NCBI RefSeq assembly: GCF_004745955.1
Contig: NZ_SRLD01000009.1
Span: 1 to 64,000, forward strand
From: Hymenobacter elongatus
GTDB lineage: Bacteria > Bacteroidota > Bacteroidia > Cytophagales > Hymenobacteraceae
Length of the DNA: 64,000 nucleotides
Direction: 5' to 3'
Shown: piece after piece, positions 36,208 to 44,982 of the stretch
How positions within the stretch are numbered: the first letter of the stretch is position 1
How the letters are laid out: every line of letters starts with the position of its first letter
The notes under the pieces: generated by a model
What the model was told of the DNA's origin: nothing
Database searches by the model: none
What the model saw: only the letters and a program-made list of their open reading frames with translations
Translations under genes and position numbers: made by a program

Positions 36208-36786
36208 ATGAAAAAAAATCTCCTTTCCCTCGCCGTAGTGGCTATGCTTGGCGCCGCTTCAGTTCAGTCGGCTTCGGCCCAGGCTAAAATGGCACCTGCC
36301 GGCACCGTAATGGTAGGCGGCGAAGCCATGTACGCCAACAAGAACATCGTTGAAAACGCGGTGAACTCGAAGGACCACAAAACGCTGGTAGCTGCTGTGA
36401 AAGCCGCTGGCCTCGTCGAGACGCTGCAAGGCAAAGGCCCGTTCACGGTATTCGCGCCTACCGATGCCGCTTTCAACGCGCTGCCTGCTGGCACGGTTGA
36501 AACCCTGGTGAAGCCCGAGAACAAGGCTACCCTCACCAAAATCCTGACCTACCACGTGGTAGCCGGCAACATGACTTCCGATAAGATTGTAGCGGCCATC
36601 AAAGCGGGTAAAGGCACGGCTACCCTCAAAACAGTAAGCGGCGGTACGCTGACGGCCACCATGAACGGCCCCAAAAACGTAGTCCTATCCGACGAGAAAG
36701 GCAATACCTCCTGCATCTCTACCTACGACGTGACCCAGAGCAACGGCGTGATTCACGTAATCGACAAAGTGTTGATGCCGAAGTAA
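36208..36786 (+). CDS. Secreted fasciclin-domain protein
   Basis: The 192-residue protein has a signal peptide (cleavage near SASAQ, residue 25) followed by one fasciclin (FAS1) domain from about residue 50. The domain carries the H1-like motif GPFTVFAPTDAAFNALP and the H2-like GVIHVIDKVLMP at the C-terminus. FAS1 proteins act in adhesion or as extracellular matrix components; the partner is unknown. ATG at 36208 is chosen because it begins the signal peptide directly. The gene lies 175 bp after the HExxH-propeller gene and ends before a bidirectional hairpin. Confidence 0.92.
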   Translation: MKKNLLSLAVVAMLGAASVQSASAQAKMAPAGTVMVGGEAMYANKNIVENAVNSKDHKTLVAAVKAAGLVETLQGKGPFTVFAPTDAAFNALPAGTVETLVKPENKATLTKILTYHVVAGNMTSDKIVAAIKAGKGTATLKTVSGGTLTATMNGPKNVVLSDEKGNTSCISTYDVTQSNGVIHVIDKVLMPK

Positions 36787-36825
36787 GTAGTATTCTTATT
36801 CGATAGCAAATAGTTTTCCGAATCG

Positions 36826-36856
36826 AAAAAGTCCGGCTCATTGAGTCGGGCTTTTT
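36826..36856. terminator. Bidirectional terminator, fasciclin/aldo-keto genes
   Basis: 15-bp stem AAAAAGTCCGGCTCA / TGAGTCGGGCTTTTT with two non-Watson-Crick positions, A-rich on the left and T-rich on the right, between two convergent genes. Confidence 0.75.
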
Positions 36857-36905
36857 TTAGGTGCTAGCGGCAGCTGGAAGGGTTGCTTCCGTTGCCTTGT
36901 GCGGC

Positions 36906-37901
36906 TCAGCGGGCCGGTTGAAGCTGCTGCCGGGCTTTGTCGATAAAATCCAGCTCCTCACTGGAGAGCTTCACCTCGATGGCCTTAGCATTTTGTGTGG
37001 CTTGCTCGGCGTTCCGGGCTCCCACCAGGGCCACCGTAATGCCGGGTTGCGCCAGCGTCCAGCGGATGACGACCTGCGCGAGGCTGGCGCTTTTGCTTTC
37101 CGCCAGCGGCCTGATCTTCGCCAGAAAGGCATTGACGCGCGTCACATGCTCGGCCTTGAACAACGGGTGCGTGGCGCGCAGGTCAGTAGCAGCGAAGGAC
37201 TGGCCGGGCTTTATTTTGCCCGTCAGCAGCCCCAGTTGCAGGGGGCTGTACGCCAGAATGGCCTTGTTGTGCTCCAAGGCAAAGGGCACTACCTCTCGCT
37301 CAATATCGCGCCGCAGCATGCTGTAGGGTACTTGGTTGGAAGCCAGCTTCACGGTTTTTTCGGCCTCAGCCATCTGGGCGGCCGAGTAATTGCTCACGCC
37401 CACAGCACGCACTTTGCCCTGGGCCATCAGCCGGGTCACGGCCTCCATCGTCACATCGATGGGCGTAGTTACGTCGGGCCAGTGAATCTGGTAGAGGTCG
37501 ATGTAGTCGGTGCCGAGGCGGCGCAGGCTGTCCTCGCACTCCCGCACGATGCTTTCGGGGCCGGCATACGTATACACGTCGATATCGTGGCCGGCATTGT
37601 CCTTGGTTTTCATGGCCAGCGTGCCCTGGGCCAGGTTCCAGCGCATGCCAAACTTGGTCAGGATCTGCACCTTGTCACGGGGCAGGCCTTTGATGGCTTC
37701 GCCCACAATTTCCTCGCTCAGACCCATCCCGTAAATGGGGGCCGTGTCGATGGAGGTCACGCCCAGGTCGTAGGAGGCCCGAATGGCGCCCACGGCGTCG
37801 TTTTGCTCAGTGCCGCCCCACATCCAGCCGCCCGCCGCCCAGCTCCCAAACGCAATAACGGACGTCCGTACCCCGGAGTCGCCCAGCTCTTTATAGTCCA
37901 T
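36906..37901 (-). CDS. Aldo/keto reductase
   Basis: The 331-residue NADPH-dependent oxidoreductase has the TIM-barrel family landmarks: GFGSWAAGG-like start, the tetrad D48/Y53-type segment IDTAPIYGMGLSEEIVGEAI, K in LTKFGMRW, H in YQIHWPD, and the nucleotide-binding C-terminal AESKSASLAQVVIRWTL. It belongs to the broad YdjG/YajO/Tas-like group. The physiological substrate cannot be told. ATG at 37899-37901. It is convergent with the fasciclin gene and divergent from the STAS-like gene at 38170. Confidence 0.92.
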   Translation of the reverse strand: MDYKELGDSGVRTSVIAFGSWAAGGWMWGGTEQNDAVGAIRASYDLGVTSIDTAPIYGMGLSEEIVGEAIKGLPRDKVQILTKFGMRWNLAQGTLAMKTKDNAGHDIDVYTYAGPESIVRECEDSLRRLGTDYIDLYQIHWPDVTTPIDVTMEAVTRLMAQGKVRAVGVSNYSAAQMAEAEKTVKLASNQVPYSMLRRDIEREVVPFALEHNKAILAYSPLQLGLLTGKIKPGQSFAATDLRATHPLFKAEHVTRVNAFLAKIRPLAESKSASLAQVVIRWTLAQPGITVALVGARNAEQATQNAKAIEVKLSSEELDFIDKARQQLQPAR

Positions 37902-38098
37902 GGTTTTCCTATGAATGATCAGCAGCTAGCCCGCGGTAGTTCGCCGGCCATAGCCTGCTGTAACCCGTGCATTCGCCTCAAGGTTACGTCGGGCCGTGCT
38001 GTCCCAGGAGTAAGCCTACCGGAGAAGAGGAGGTGAAAAAGCGAGCCGGGCCGCAATATTAAAGCGCCGACTCTGGTTAGGAATGTGGTTGATTCTCT

Positions 38099-38106
38099 TA
38101 GTTTTG
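38099..38106 (+). promoter_or_regulatory. Bacteroidota-type -7 promoter box
   Basis: TAGTTTTG matches TAnnTTTG exactly, 63 bp before the ATG at 38170. No clear -33 element at the usual distance; a TTG lies only 7 bp upstream of the box. Confidence 0.4.
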
Positions 38107-38169
38107 TGAGGCGCTACCCTTGCCGTAGCCCGTCTGCTCCTCTCTTCTCCGCCTCTTCGTCCCCGGTTT

Positions 38170-38565
38170 ATGCCGTTGCGCATCCTTCAGGAGCTTCCTT
38201 ACCTCGATATCCACTACGACTATCGAAACGAGTGGATCTACGCCGAGTGGCGCGGCGACATCACCTTCGAGCGAGCCAAGGAGGGCGGCGAGGCGCTGGT
38301 AAGCTTCGTAGAGTCGGAAGGGTGCACCAAGCTGCTGAACGACAATGCGCTGGTGACGGATATGTGGCTTGAAGCGCCCGAGTGGCAGGCAATGAACATA
38401 TTTCCGCGTCTGCATGCTGCCGGCCTGCTCTACATTGCCTGGGTATATTCGCCCAATCTGTACAGCCGCTTCTCTGCCGACCGGGCCATCGACGCCATCG
38501 TGCAGCCGGTTACGCTGCCTTTTGAGGATATGACCATTGCCAAAGGCTGGCTGCGCGTGGTGTAG
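38170..38565 (+). CDS. Small STAS/SpoIIAA-like protein
   Basis: The 131-residue protein has alternating strands and helices (LDIHYDYRNEWIYAEWRG, then FERAKEGGEALVSFVE, then KLLNDNALVTD, then GLLYIAWVYSP) that fit the SpoIIAA/STAS-like fold. It shares its layout with the product at 8640-9044, including the W-x-x-A-x-x-x-x-P segment near residue 90 and the C-terminal ...W-L tail. No signal peptide. Such proteins in Bacteroidota are uncharacterised. It has an upstream -7 box and stands alone between an aldo/keto reductase gene and a convergent YdeI-like gene. Confidence 0.55.
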   Translation: MPLRILQELPYLDIHYDYRNEWIYAEWRGDITFERAKEGGEALVSFVESEGCTKLLNDNALVTDMWLEAPEWQAMNIFPRLHAAGLLYIAWVYSPNLYSRFSADRAIDAIVQPVTLPFEDMTIAKGWLRVV

Positions 38566-38643
38566 GCGCTGGCACAGCCAGAAGAGGCAGTAGTGGCCGG
38601 TGAGCAGCTAGTTACCACGCAGCGCAAGGCATATGCACTTCGT

Positions 38644-39150
38644 CTATTCCTCCCGATGGGGCGCCTTGAACGGGTTGGCCCCGGCCGCCAGCTGCCGCAA
38701 GGCCTGTAGCGTGCGGTTGAGGCGGGTTTCGGGCCGTTTGGCGCTGCCGATGTGGTAGGCCAGCGCCCGTTGCATGCTGCCCGAAAGCGCCCGAAAGCCT
38801 GCTTCCGCTTCCGGCCAGGCCGCCAGGCCCTCGGCCAATTCCTCGGGCAAGTCCACGGTATCGGGGTTCGAGTCGGCAGCCAGGCACACTTCTACGGGTT
38901 GGCCCAGCCGCAGGCCGGCCGCCTTGCACATGGCTTTATTGACCATCAGGTACCGCTCGCCGGGGCCCAGCGGCAGCAGCCCCAGCCGAAACGGGTAGCC
39001 GTTGAGCGTACCCACTACGCGCCGGGCCGTCTTGCCGCCCAAGCCTTCCAGCACGTCGAGGGGCACTATCACGATTTGCGTCGGCATGAAGCTGGGGCCG
39101 CCGGGTTCGAGCAGGGCCCGGAAGGTGAGCTGAGCTGTGGGAGTTGACAT
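38644..39150 (-). CDS. YdeI/OmpD-associated (DUF1905 + OmdA) protein
   Basis: The 168-residue protein combines a DUF1905 beta-barrel-like domain (about 8-90: LTFRALLEPGG, VVGTLNGYPFRLGLLP, LMVNKAMCKAAGL) with a C-terminal bacteriocin-protection/YdeI-like helix-rich segment (LPEELAEGLAAWPEAEAGFRAL... IGSAKRPETRLNRTLQAL). This pairing is common in Bacteroidota. Biochemical role unknown; YdeI in enterobacteria is linked to antimicrobial-peptide resistance. ATG at 39148-39150 is preferred over an extension to 39261. A -7 box lies 21 bp upstream. Confidence 0.8.
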   Translation of the reverse strand: MSTPTAQLTFRALLEPGGPSFMPTQIVIVPLDVLEGLGGKTARRVVGTLNGYPFRLGLLPLGPGERYLMVNKAMCKAAGLRLGQPVEVCLAADSNPDTVDLPEELAEGLAAWPEAEAGFRALSGSMQRALAYHIGSAKRPETRLNRTLQALRQLAAGANPFKAPHREE

Positions 39151-39170
39151 GGCTGCTGAAAAGCGTTTCC

Positions 39171-39178
39171 CAAACCTA
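39171..39178 (-). promoter_or_regulatory. Bacteroidota-type -7 promoter box
   Basis: On the minus strand TAGGTTTG matches TAnnTTTG exactly, about 20 bp before the ATG of the YdeI-like gene at 39150. No convincing -33 element was seen. Confidence 0.45.
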
Positions 39179-39308
39179 GCATTTTGCGTTGGGTCGTACG
39201 CACCCGCGTGGTGCCAGTAAACGTAAGATCTTTGCCGATATGGTATACATAGCCAAGGCAAACACTTCGGCTGCCTCCAGCTTATTACGCCTTCAAAATA
39301 CTGCTGAC

Positions 39309-40010
39309 ATGAAACTAGAAATCTGGTCTGATATAATGTGCCCGTTTTGCTACATCGGCAAGCGGCGCCTGGAAAACGCGCTGGCGCAATTTCCCCACCG
39401 CGACGCGCTCCACATCGTGTGGCGCAGCTTCGAGCTGGACCCCAATATGCAAACCAAGCCCGGCCAAAGCATCCACGAGCTGCTGGCTGAGCGCAAGGGC
39501 GTGTCGTTGGCCCAGGGCCAGCAAATGAACGCCCACATGGGCCAGATTGCCCAGGAAGTCGGCCTGCGCTTCGACTTCGACAATATGGTGCCGGTCAACA
39601 CGTTTCTGGCGCACCGGTTCCTGCATCTGGCCGCCACCCATGGCCAGCAGGACGCGGCCAAGGAGCACGTGCTGGCGGCCTACTTCACCGAGGGCCGCAA
39701 CGTGGATGACATCGACACCTTAGTCGAAATAGGAGCCGCGCTGGGCTTCGATGCCGCCGAAGTGCGCGCCGTTTTGCACACCGACGCCTACACCCAGGAA
39801 GTGCGCCATGACGAGTATCAGGCCCGCCAGATCGGGGTGCGCGGCGTGCCCTACTTTGTATTCGACGATAAGTATGCCGTATCAGGAGCCCAGCCCAGCG
39901 AGCTATTCCTGGAAGTGCTGGAAAAAGTATGGGAAGAAGCGCACCCCGCGCCGGCACCCGTAGTGCTGGCTACCGGCGACGCCTGTGGCCTCGACGGCAG
40001 CGACTGCTAA
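39309..40010 (+). CDS. DsbA-family (FrnE-like) thiol oxidoreductase
   Basis: The 233-residue protein has a thioredoxin fold with the redox motif CPFC at residues 11-14 (IWSDIMCPFCYIGKRR) and the cis-proline region GVRGVPYFVFDDKYAVSGAQ. It matches the FrnE-like cytoplasmic DsbA group: the first strand starts at residue 2 and there is no signal peptide. An extra C-terminal cysteine pair (GDACGLDGSDC) may bind metal or form a second disulfide. It probably catalyses disulfide exchange; substrate unknown. ATG at 39309 is chosen because an upstream in-frame ATG (39240) would add a tail outside the fold. Confidence 0.9.
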   Translation: MKLEIWSDIMCPFCYIGKRRLENALAQFPHRDALHIVWRSFELDPNMQTKPGQSIHELLAERKGVSLAQGQQMNAHMGQIAQEVGLRFDFDNMVPVNTFLAHRFLHLAATHGQQDAAKEHVLAAYFTEGRNVDDIDTLVEIGAALGFDAAEVRAVLHTDAYTQEVRHDEYQARQIGVRGVPYFVFDDKYAVSGAQPSELFLEVLEKVWEEAHPAPAPVVLATGDACGLDGSDC

Positions 40011-40018
40011 GCGCGTGT

Positions 40019-40081
40019 TTGGGATTTTAATTTTCGGGTCATGCTCAGCATGACCGTTTTTGATACCTCAAACAGCTTCTA
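40019..40081. repeat. Dispersed palindromic repeat, copy D (short)
   Basis: The centre GGTCATGCTCAGCATGACC is a near-perfect palindrome of the family core, and the right end CAAACAGCTTC is the family terminus. The left end is degraded (GTGTTTGGGATTTT). It lies between the DsbA-like gene and a terminator. Confidence 0.6.
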
Positions 40082-40093
40082 AGCATTTACCAA

Positions 40094-40127
40094 AAAGAGC
40101 CTGCTCCGATACGGAAGCAGGCTCTTT
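40094..40127. terminator. Bidirectional terminator, DsbA-like/dipeptidase genes
   Basis: Perfect 12-bp stem AAAGAGCCTGCT / AGCAGGCTCTTT with a 10-base loop between two convergent genes; A-rich left and T-rich right flanks. Confidence 0.75.
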
Positions 40128-40148
40128 ATACTAAGCACCGAACAAAGC

Positions 40149-41408
40149 TTATTTCTTTACTACCGTCGTCGTACGAACTTTATCCACGGCTTTCATCACC
40201 CGAAACAGGTTGCCGCTCCAGATTTTGTCGATGTCCTTTTCGGAGTAGCCGCGCCGCACCAGCTCCCGGGTTAGGTTGGGAAACTCGCCCGCGTCGGCCA
40301 GGCCCGTCAGGCGGGTGCCGCCGTCGAAGTCGGAGCCGATACCGACGTGGTCGATGCCGGCCGTTTTCACGATGTGGTCAATCTGGCTCACGGCATCCTG
40401 CACCGTAGCCAGCGGCACCGGAAACTGCACGTCGAGCTGCTCCGCTTCAGCTTTTGCCTGCTGCTGCTCGGCGCTGGGCAGGGCATACATGTTCAGGAAC
40501 GCCTTTATTTTCCACTTGGCAAAAAAGGCCTGTTCGGCCGCCAGCCGCGCCGGTGTTTTGGTTTCCGTCTTCACATACGGGCTATACAGGTTCACCTGCA
40601 CCACGCCGCCGTTGCGGGCCAGTGCCTTCAGCATGTCGTCGCTCAGGTTGCGGGGCGAGTCGCTCAGGGCCCGGCTGCTCGAATGCGAGGCAATAATAGG
40701 CGCTTTGGTGAGGCGTAGTACGTCGTAGAAGGTGGAGTCCGAAGCGTGCGACACATCCACCATCAGGCCCAGGCGGTTCATTTCGACTACGGCCTGCTTG
40801 CCAAAAGCGCTGAGGCCCTGGTGCTCGGGCCCCGTGGGGTCGGTAGCCGAGTCGCAGATGTCGTTGTTGGAGGAGTGGCACAACGTGATGTAGCGCACGC
40901 CCAAATCGTAGAACGACTTCAACGAGCCCAGGTCCTGCCCAATGGGATACCCGTTTTCCATCCCGATAAAAATGGCCCGTTTCCCGTTGCGCCGAATCTG
41001 GAGCGCCTGCTCTTCGGTCGTCGCCAGATCGAGCTGGCCAGAGTTGGCCTGGATGGCGGAGCGAATGGAGTTAAAAATGGTAAGCGCTTCCTGTTTAGCG
41101 GCCGCGTTGCCCTCCGGCGTGCGCGGCCCCTGGCCCATATACACGGCCCAAAAAGCCCCATCCAAACCACCACGCTGCATTTTGGGAATGTCAACCTGGG
41201 CGTCTTTCGTGTCGTGGTCCTTGCTCAGATCGAAGCCCGGCTTCATCAGGTTGATGGGCGTGTCCTCGTGCGAGTCAAGCACGAATGCTTGATTATGGAT
41301 GGTATTCGCTTTGATGGTTAGCGCCTCTTCGGCTTTCTGGGCCCAGGCCGTAGCTGGACTCAGCAAAGCCAGCAAAACGGGCAGGACGCGTAAGGTAGAG
41401 TTTTGCAT
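40149..41408 (-). CDS. Exported membrane dipeptidase (peptidase M19)
   Basis: The 419-residue zinc dipeptidase has a signal peptide (cleavage near AWAQ) and the M19 metal-binding landmarks: DSHEDTP near residue 45, a bridging glutamate in FIGMENGYPIG, H in VDVSHASDSTF, IASHSSSRAL, and DHVGIGSDFDGG. It hydrolyses dipeptides, in many members with broad or D-residue specificity, and should act in the periplasm or at the envelope. ATG at 41406-41408 (MQNSTLR) gives the signal peptide; an extension to 41441 does not. Upstream is an AT-rich region of about 530 bp carrying repeat copy E. Confidence 0.92.
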   Translation of the reverse strand: MQNSTLRVLPVLLALLSPATAWAQKAEEALTIKANTIHNQAFVLDSHEDTPINLMKPGFDLSKDHDTKDAQVDIPKMQRGGLDGAFWAVYMGQGPRTPEGNAAAKQEALTIFNSIRSAIQANSGQLDLATTEEQALQIRRNGKRAIFIGMENGYPIGQDLGSLKSFYDLGVRYITLCHSSNNDICDSATDPTGPEHQGLSAFGKQAVVEMNRLGLMVDVSHASDSTFYDVLRLTKAPIIASHSSSRALSDSPRNLSDDMLKALARNGGVVQVNLYSPYVKTETKTPARLAAEQAFFAKWKIKAFLNMYALPSAEQQQAKAEAEQLDVQFPVPLATVQDAVSQIDHIVKTAGIDHVGIGSDFDGGTRLTGLADAGEFPNLTRELVRRGYSEKDIDKIWSGNLFRVMKAVDKVRTTTVVKK

Positions 41409-41704
41409 AAAATCTGGTCTTTGAATAAGGTCGCGGAGCAAAAATACTCAATCATCAGCAGGTTGTAGCGTAGTAGATTGTTTTTAAAACGACGTATTTT
41501 AATTCATATTGTTGATGGTAAGACATTTGTGTAAATAAAATAATTCTGCATGCCTACTACTTTTCTGCTGAGGAGTAATGGGGTGCCCTGCCAAGTAGTA
41601 CCGTGGTTCGAATGGTTTATGACTATTTGAATGTTTTACTCCTAGCCGGCGACTCACTTCGCGCGTTTTGGCTGGTAGCTGTAGGTGTCTTCGTCGTCAG
41701 CTAA
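41409..41704. other. AT-rich gap upstream of the dipeptidase gene
   Basis: About 300 bp with an AT-rich part at 41475-41640 that likely contains the dipeptidase promoter. I see no coding frame and no exact -7 box. Repeat copy E begins at 41705. Confidence 0.35.
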
Positions 41705-41857
41705 AGAAGCTGTTTAGAAAGTTAAAAGAACGTCATGCTGAGCGCAGTCGAAGCATCTCTACCGCTTCGTATGAAGCACTGGTAGCGATGCTTCGGCAAG
41801 CGGACGCCAGAGCAAGCAGGACGTGCTGATTGCGGTTGGCGACTCGCCAAACAGCTT
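41705..41857. repeat. Dispersed palindromic repeat, copy E
   Basis: The ends are GAAGCTGTTTAGAAAG and CAAACAGCTT. Inside, GTCATGCTGAGCGCAGTCG and GAAGCATCTCTACCGCTTCG lead to an inverted GATGCTTCGGC. The right half carries GCGGACGCCAGAGCAAGCAG, identical to copy J at 47826. The arms are partly complementary only, so this copy is decayed or composite. Confidence 0.8.
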
Positions 41858-41864
41858 AGAAAAG

Positions 41865-41912
41865 CACGAAGCCAGTGGGCTGCTCTGCGCGAGACACCCC
41901 ACTGGCTTCGTG
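41865..41912 (-). terminator. Terminator of the delta-60 repeat gene
   Basis: Perfect 15-bp stem CACGAAGCCAGTGGG / CCCACTGGCTTCGTG with an 18-base loop, 26 bp past the leftward gene's stop at 41939. Confidence 0.65.
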
Positions 41913-41938
41913 GTACAGGTTTAAGGAAAAGGGCCGCT

Positions 41939-44500
41939 TTATTCCGTCACGATGAGCTTCTGCTGGTAGGTGCCCTGGGCGGTCGGAATCTGGAGCAGGT
42001 AGAGGCCGGCGGCGAGGTTGCGCACGTCGAGCACGGCTTCGGGCTGGGCGGCGGGCACGGGCCAGCTCCGCACGGTTTGGCCCTGCAGGGTGAGCAGCGT
42101 AGCGCGCAGGGGTACTGTTGTAGCCGGTACGCGCACCGTCACTTGGCCCTGGGCCGGGTTGGGGTAGAGGGCCAGCGGCAGGCGGGCAGTGGCTTCGCGG
42201 GTGGCCGTCACGCCGGGGTTGATGAGGCGGGCCAGCCCCACGCGGCGCTGACCGGCGACTGAGCGGAAGCTGCCAAACACGATGATTTTGCCATCGGCAG
42301 GCTGTAGCACGGCTCCACTAATTTGATCATCTCCCACAAAAATGCCAGGCGGAATACTAATAGGCGCAAATGTGTTGTCGGGGCTGCCGGTGGCCGTCAG
42401 GCGCACGAGGGCCGTGTTGCCTCCAACGCCCGCCAGCGCCAGAATGCGGCCATCGGGCTGCACAGCCCGGAAGCTGTAGGCAGTGGTGCTGGGCAGGCCA
42501 TTGAAGCTCGCGTCGAGTGCGCCATCAACGCCGAGGCGCACGGCCCCGGAAGGCGTGGCCTGGCCATTGAAGCTGGTGAAGTTGCCGCTGAGCAGCAGCC
42601 GGCCGTTGGCATCAGCCAGAATGGTGAAGAAGGAGTTGGCGCTGGCGCCCGTGCCGATGGAATAGGTGTTGTCGAGTGTGCCGTCCGCGTTCAGGCGAAT
42701 GATCTGGGTGCCGGGCGTGGCACCGGTGCCGGTTTCCTGGTAGGAAAGCACGATTTTGCCGCTCGGCTGCACAAATACATTGTTCACCGTACGGGCAATG
42801 GTGCTGGTGGGTGGCGTGAAAGAGTTGTCGAGCGTGCCGTTGGCATTGAGGCGGGCAATGCTGTTGCGGGCAACGCCGCCAACCGTGACGAAGTTGCCGA
42901 ACACAAGTACCCGCCCATCAGCCTGCCGGGCTACTCCAGCAAGCGGCGCCACGTTAGTGGCAGTACTCACGAATGAAGTAGCCGCAAAGGTATTGTCGAC
43001 CGCGCCCGAGGGCAGCGCCCGCAGCACCTGTTGGGTCTGAGCCGCAATGCCGGTAAACGAGTAAAAGCTGCCATCGGGCTGCCCCGCAACAATCTGGGAG
43101 AGAGTAGACGTGTAGCTTGGGTCCAGGCTGCCGTCGGCATTCACGCGGCGCACGGTGAAGCTGCCGCCGGGGGCTACTACGTTATTAAAGTCTGTGAAAT
43201 TTCCACTTACCAGTAGCTGCCCATTGGCGAGAGGCACCGCCCGACTGATACTGCCCCGAAACTGAAGCAGGGTAGAAAAAGCACCATCATTAGCACCCGT
43301 GGCTGTGAGCCGGACGGCGCCGGTTTTGGCAATGCCATCATACTGATTAAACTCGCCCACCACTATCGGTTGGTTGTTGGCGGTAAGGGCTATGGCATTG
43401 ACCGTGCCAGCGGCGGCTGCGCCCGTGGCGAAGCCAGCATCGAGCACGCCGGTACTGGAAATCCGTGCCACGCGGTTGCGCGTTTGGCCATTATACTGCG
43501 TGAAGCTTCCGCCCGCCAGAATGTCGCCGTTAGCCTGTAGCAGCAGCGTAAACACCGTACCCTCATTGAAGGCAGTAGCAGCGGCAAAAGTGTTATCGAG
43601 AACACCAGTAGGCAGTAGGCGAGCTATGCGCAAGGCCGGCGCACCATTAACGGTAGTAAAGGTCCCGCCGATGACGAGCTTACCATCGGGTTGCTGCGCA
43701 ATAGCACGCACGGCATTGTTGGGCCCTGCACCACTGGCAGTGGTGAAGCCAGCATCCAGCGTGCCGTTGGCGTTCAGGCGGGCCAGGTTGGTGACGGTCT
43801 GGCCATTGAAACCCGTGAAGGTGCCCCCGACCAGAATAGCGCCATCCGCCTGCACGAACACGGTCCGAATAACGGCTGCGGAGGTAACGGGGGTAGCGGT
43901 GAAACCAGTGCCGATGTTGAACGAAGCATCCAGCGAGCCATCGGAGTTGAGGCGGGTAATGCCGGTGTTTGTTTCTGCTGATAAAATAGAAATGCTGCCC
44001 ACCAGAATCTTGCCATCGGGCTGAACCGCTACGCTGGTCACCTGCCGGCGCGTAGTGATACCCACGGGCGAGAATGTGGCGTCCAGCGTGCCGTTGGCGT
44101 TCAGGCGGGCCACGGTCAGCATGGGCGTGCCATTGTAAACCGTAAAGCCGCCGCCAATCACAATCTTACCATCGGCCTGCACGACCATGCTAGCTATGAA
44201 GCCGTTGGCTCCAATACCACCAGGGTTGAAGCCGGCATCGGTAGAGCCGTCGGCATTCAGGCGCTGAAGCTTGCCGGAGTAAGTGCCATTCACAAAGTCG
44301 AAAGACCCGGCTAGCAGAACTTTACCGTCGGGTAGTGTCACCACGGCCCGGGCGGAGTTTGTAAAATCAAGCGGAGTGCTAGTAGCTTTCAGCACGGTGG
44401 GCTGAAAGCTGGGGTCGAGGGTTTGGGCCTGCGTGGGCAGCAGGCTGCTCAGCCACAGCAGGCCGGCGAGCAGCAGAGAGGTTGTGGAGAATTTCCGCAT
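41939..44500 (-). CDS. Delta-60 repeat surface protein with T9SS domain
   Basis: The 853-residue exported protein has a signal peptide (cleavage near PTQAQ) and roughly fourteen delta-60 repeats. Each pairs a QPDGKILVGG-like strand with a RLNANGTLDASF-like segment, a pattern usually folding into beta-propeller blades. It ends with a T9SS type A sorting domain (LALYPNPAQGQVTVRV to QKLIVTE). It is probably displayed on the surface or secreted; function unknown. The repeats are close enough at the DNA level that recombination could change their number. Upstream (44501-45092) is a repeat-filled gap. Start ATG 44498-44500. Confidence 0.9.
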   Translation of the reverse strand: MRKFSTTSLLLAGLLWLSSLLPTQAQTLDPSFQPTVLKATSTPLDFTNSARAVVTLPDGKVLLAGSFDFVNGTYSGKLQRLNADGSTDAGFNPGGIGANGFIASMVVQADGKIVIGGGFTVYNGTPMLTVARLNANGTLDATFSPVGITTRRQVTSVAVQPDGKILVGSISILSAETNTGITRLNSDGSLDASFNIGTGFTATPVTSAAVIRTVFVQADGAILVGGTFTGFNGQTVTNLARLNANGTLDAGFTTASGAGPNNAVRAIAQQPDGKLVIGGTFTTVNGAPALRIARLLPTGVLDNTFAAATAFNEGTVFTLLLQANGDILAGGSFTQYNGQTRNRVARISSTGVLDAGFATGAAAAGTVNAIALTANNQPIVVGEFNQYDGIAKTGAVRLTATGANDGAFSTLLQFRGSISRAVPLANGQLLVSGNFTDFNNVVAPGGSFTVRRVNADGSLDPSYTSTLSQIVAGQPDGSFYSFTGIAAQTQQVLRALPSGAVDNTFAATSFVSTATNVAPLAGVARQADGRVLVFGNFVTVGGVARNSIARLNANGTLDNSFTPPTSTIARTVNNVFVQPSGKIVLSYQETGTGATPGTQIIRLNADGTLDNTYSIGTGASANSFFTILADANGRLLLSGNFTSFNGQATPSGAVRLGVDGALDASFNGLPSTTAYSFRAVQPDGRILALAGVGGNTALVRLTATGSPDNTFAPISIPPGIFVGDDQISGAVLQPADGKIIVFGSFRSVAGQRRVGLARLINPGVTATREATARLPLALYPNPAQGQVTVRVPATTVPLRATLLTLQGQTVRSWPVPAAQPEAVLDVRNLAAGLYLLQIPTAQGTYQQKLIVTE

Positions 44501-44846
44501 AGGGTGTGAGGGTTAAGGAAATAGATAAGGAAAAGTACTACTTGTTAAGATCAATATACTAAAACAGCCCGGAAAAGTATTCGTCAGGATTTTGGTGCCC
44601 CGAGTGGGTGCTGATAGCGCGTGGTAGTACCAGCGCTGCACGCCCGGGCTCGGGGTGGCCTGCTACAGTGCCCACGGCAGCTTGGCGTATCTTTGGGCTC
44701 TGTGGCCCGGGTGTAGCGGAGCCGGGGCGTGCAGCGGCACCGCCTGGCTGCGCAACGCTGGCCGAGCTGCTGAGTATGCCTGGGTAGGCAACCGCAGAAC
44801 AGCGGCCTCGGAGCTTACGCCACCCTGCGTTTTTTGCTGTGAAGCT

Positions 44847-44922
44847 GTTTAAGAAGTCGTCAAAAGCCAGCGGGACGTGATGCTTCGCCAAGCTCGGCAT
44901 CACGTCCTTTGACTTCTTAAAC
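44847..44922. repeat. Dispersed palindromic repeat, copy F
   Basis: Arms begin GTTTAAGAAGTC and end GACTTCTTAAAC, with inner GGGACGTGATGC / GCATCACGTCC. The two bases GAAGCT preceding it complete the family end. It lies in the 592-bp gap between the delta-60 gene and the ABC ATPase gene. Confidence 0.8.
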
Positions 44923-44939
44923 TCGTTACGAAGTGGTGT

Positions 44940-44982
44940 GCGCGAACGACGGGCGGGGCTTGCCCCCGCCCGTCGTTCGCGC
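44940..44982. repeat. GC-rich 19-bp perfect hairpin with second copy
   Basis: Arms 44940-44958 and 44964-44982 (GCGCGAACGACGGGCGGGG and its complement) pair perfectly across a 5-base loop. A related GACGGCGGGCGGGGGCAAGC follows at 45003-45022, and outer flanks TTACGAAGTGGTGTGCG / CGCACCCTACTTCGTGA are near-inverse. The whole of 44926-45045 is therefore a nested palindrome. No T-run and no gene end next to it. The rest of the gap (44501-44846) shows nothing I can support. Confidence 0.75.

Noticed and set aside
33234..36209. A 991-codon open frame on the minus strand opposite the HExxH-propeller gene
   Set aside because: It has no domain, is rich in H, G, V and R as expected for an antisense frame of GC-rich DNA, and the + strand protein has a signal peptide and recognised motifs.
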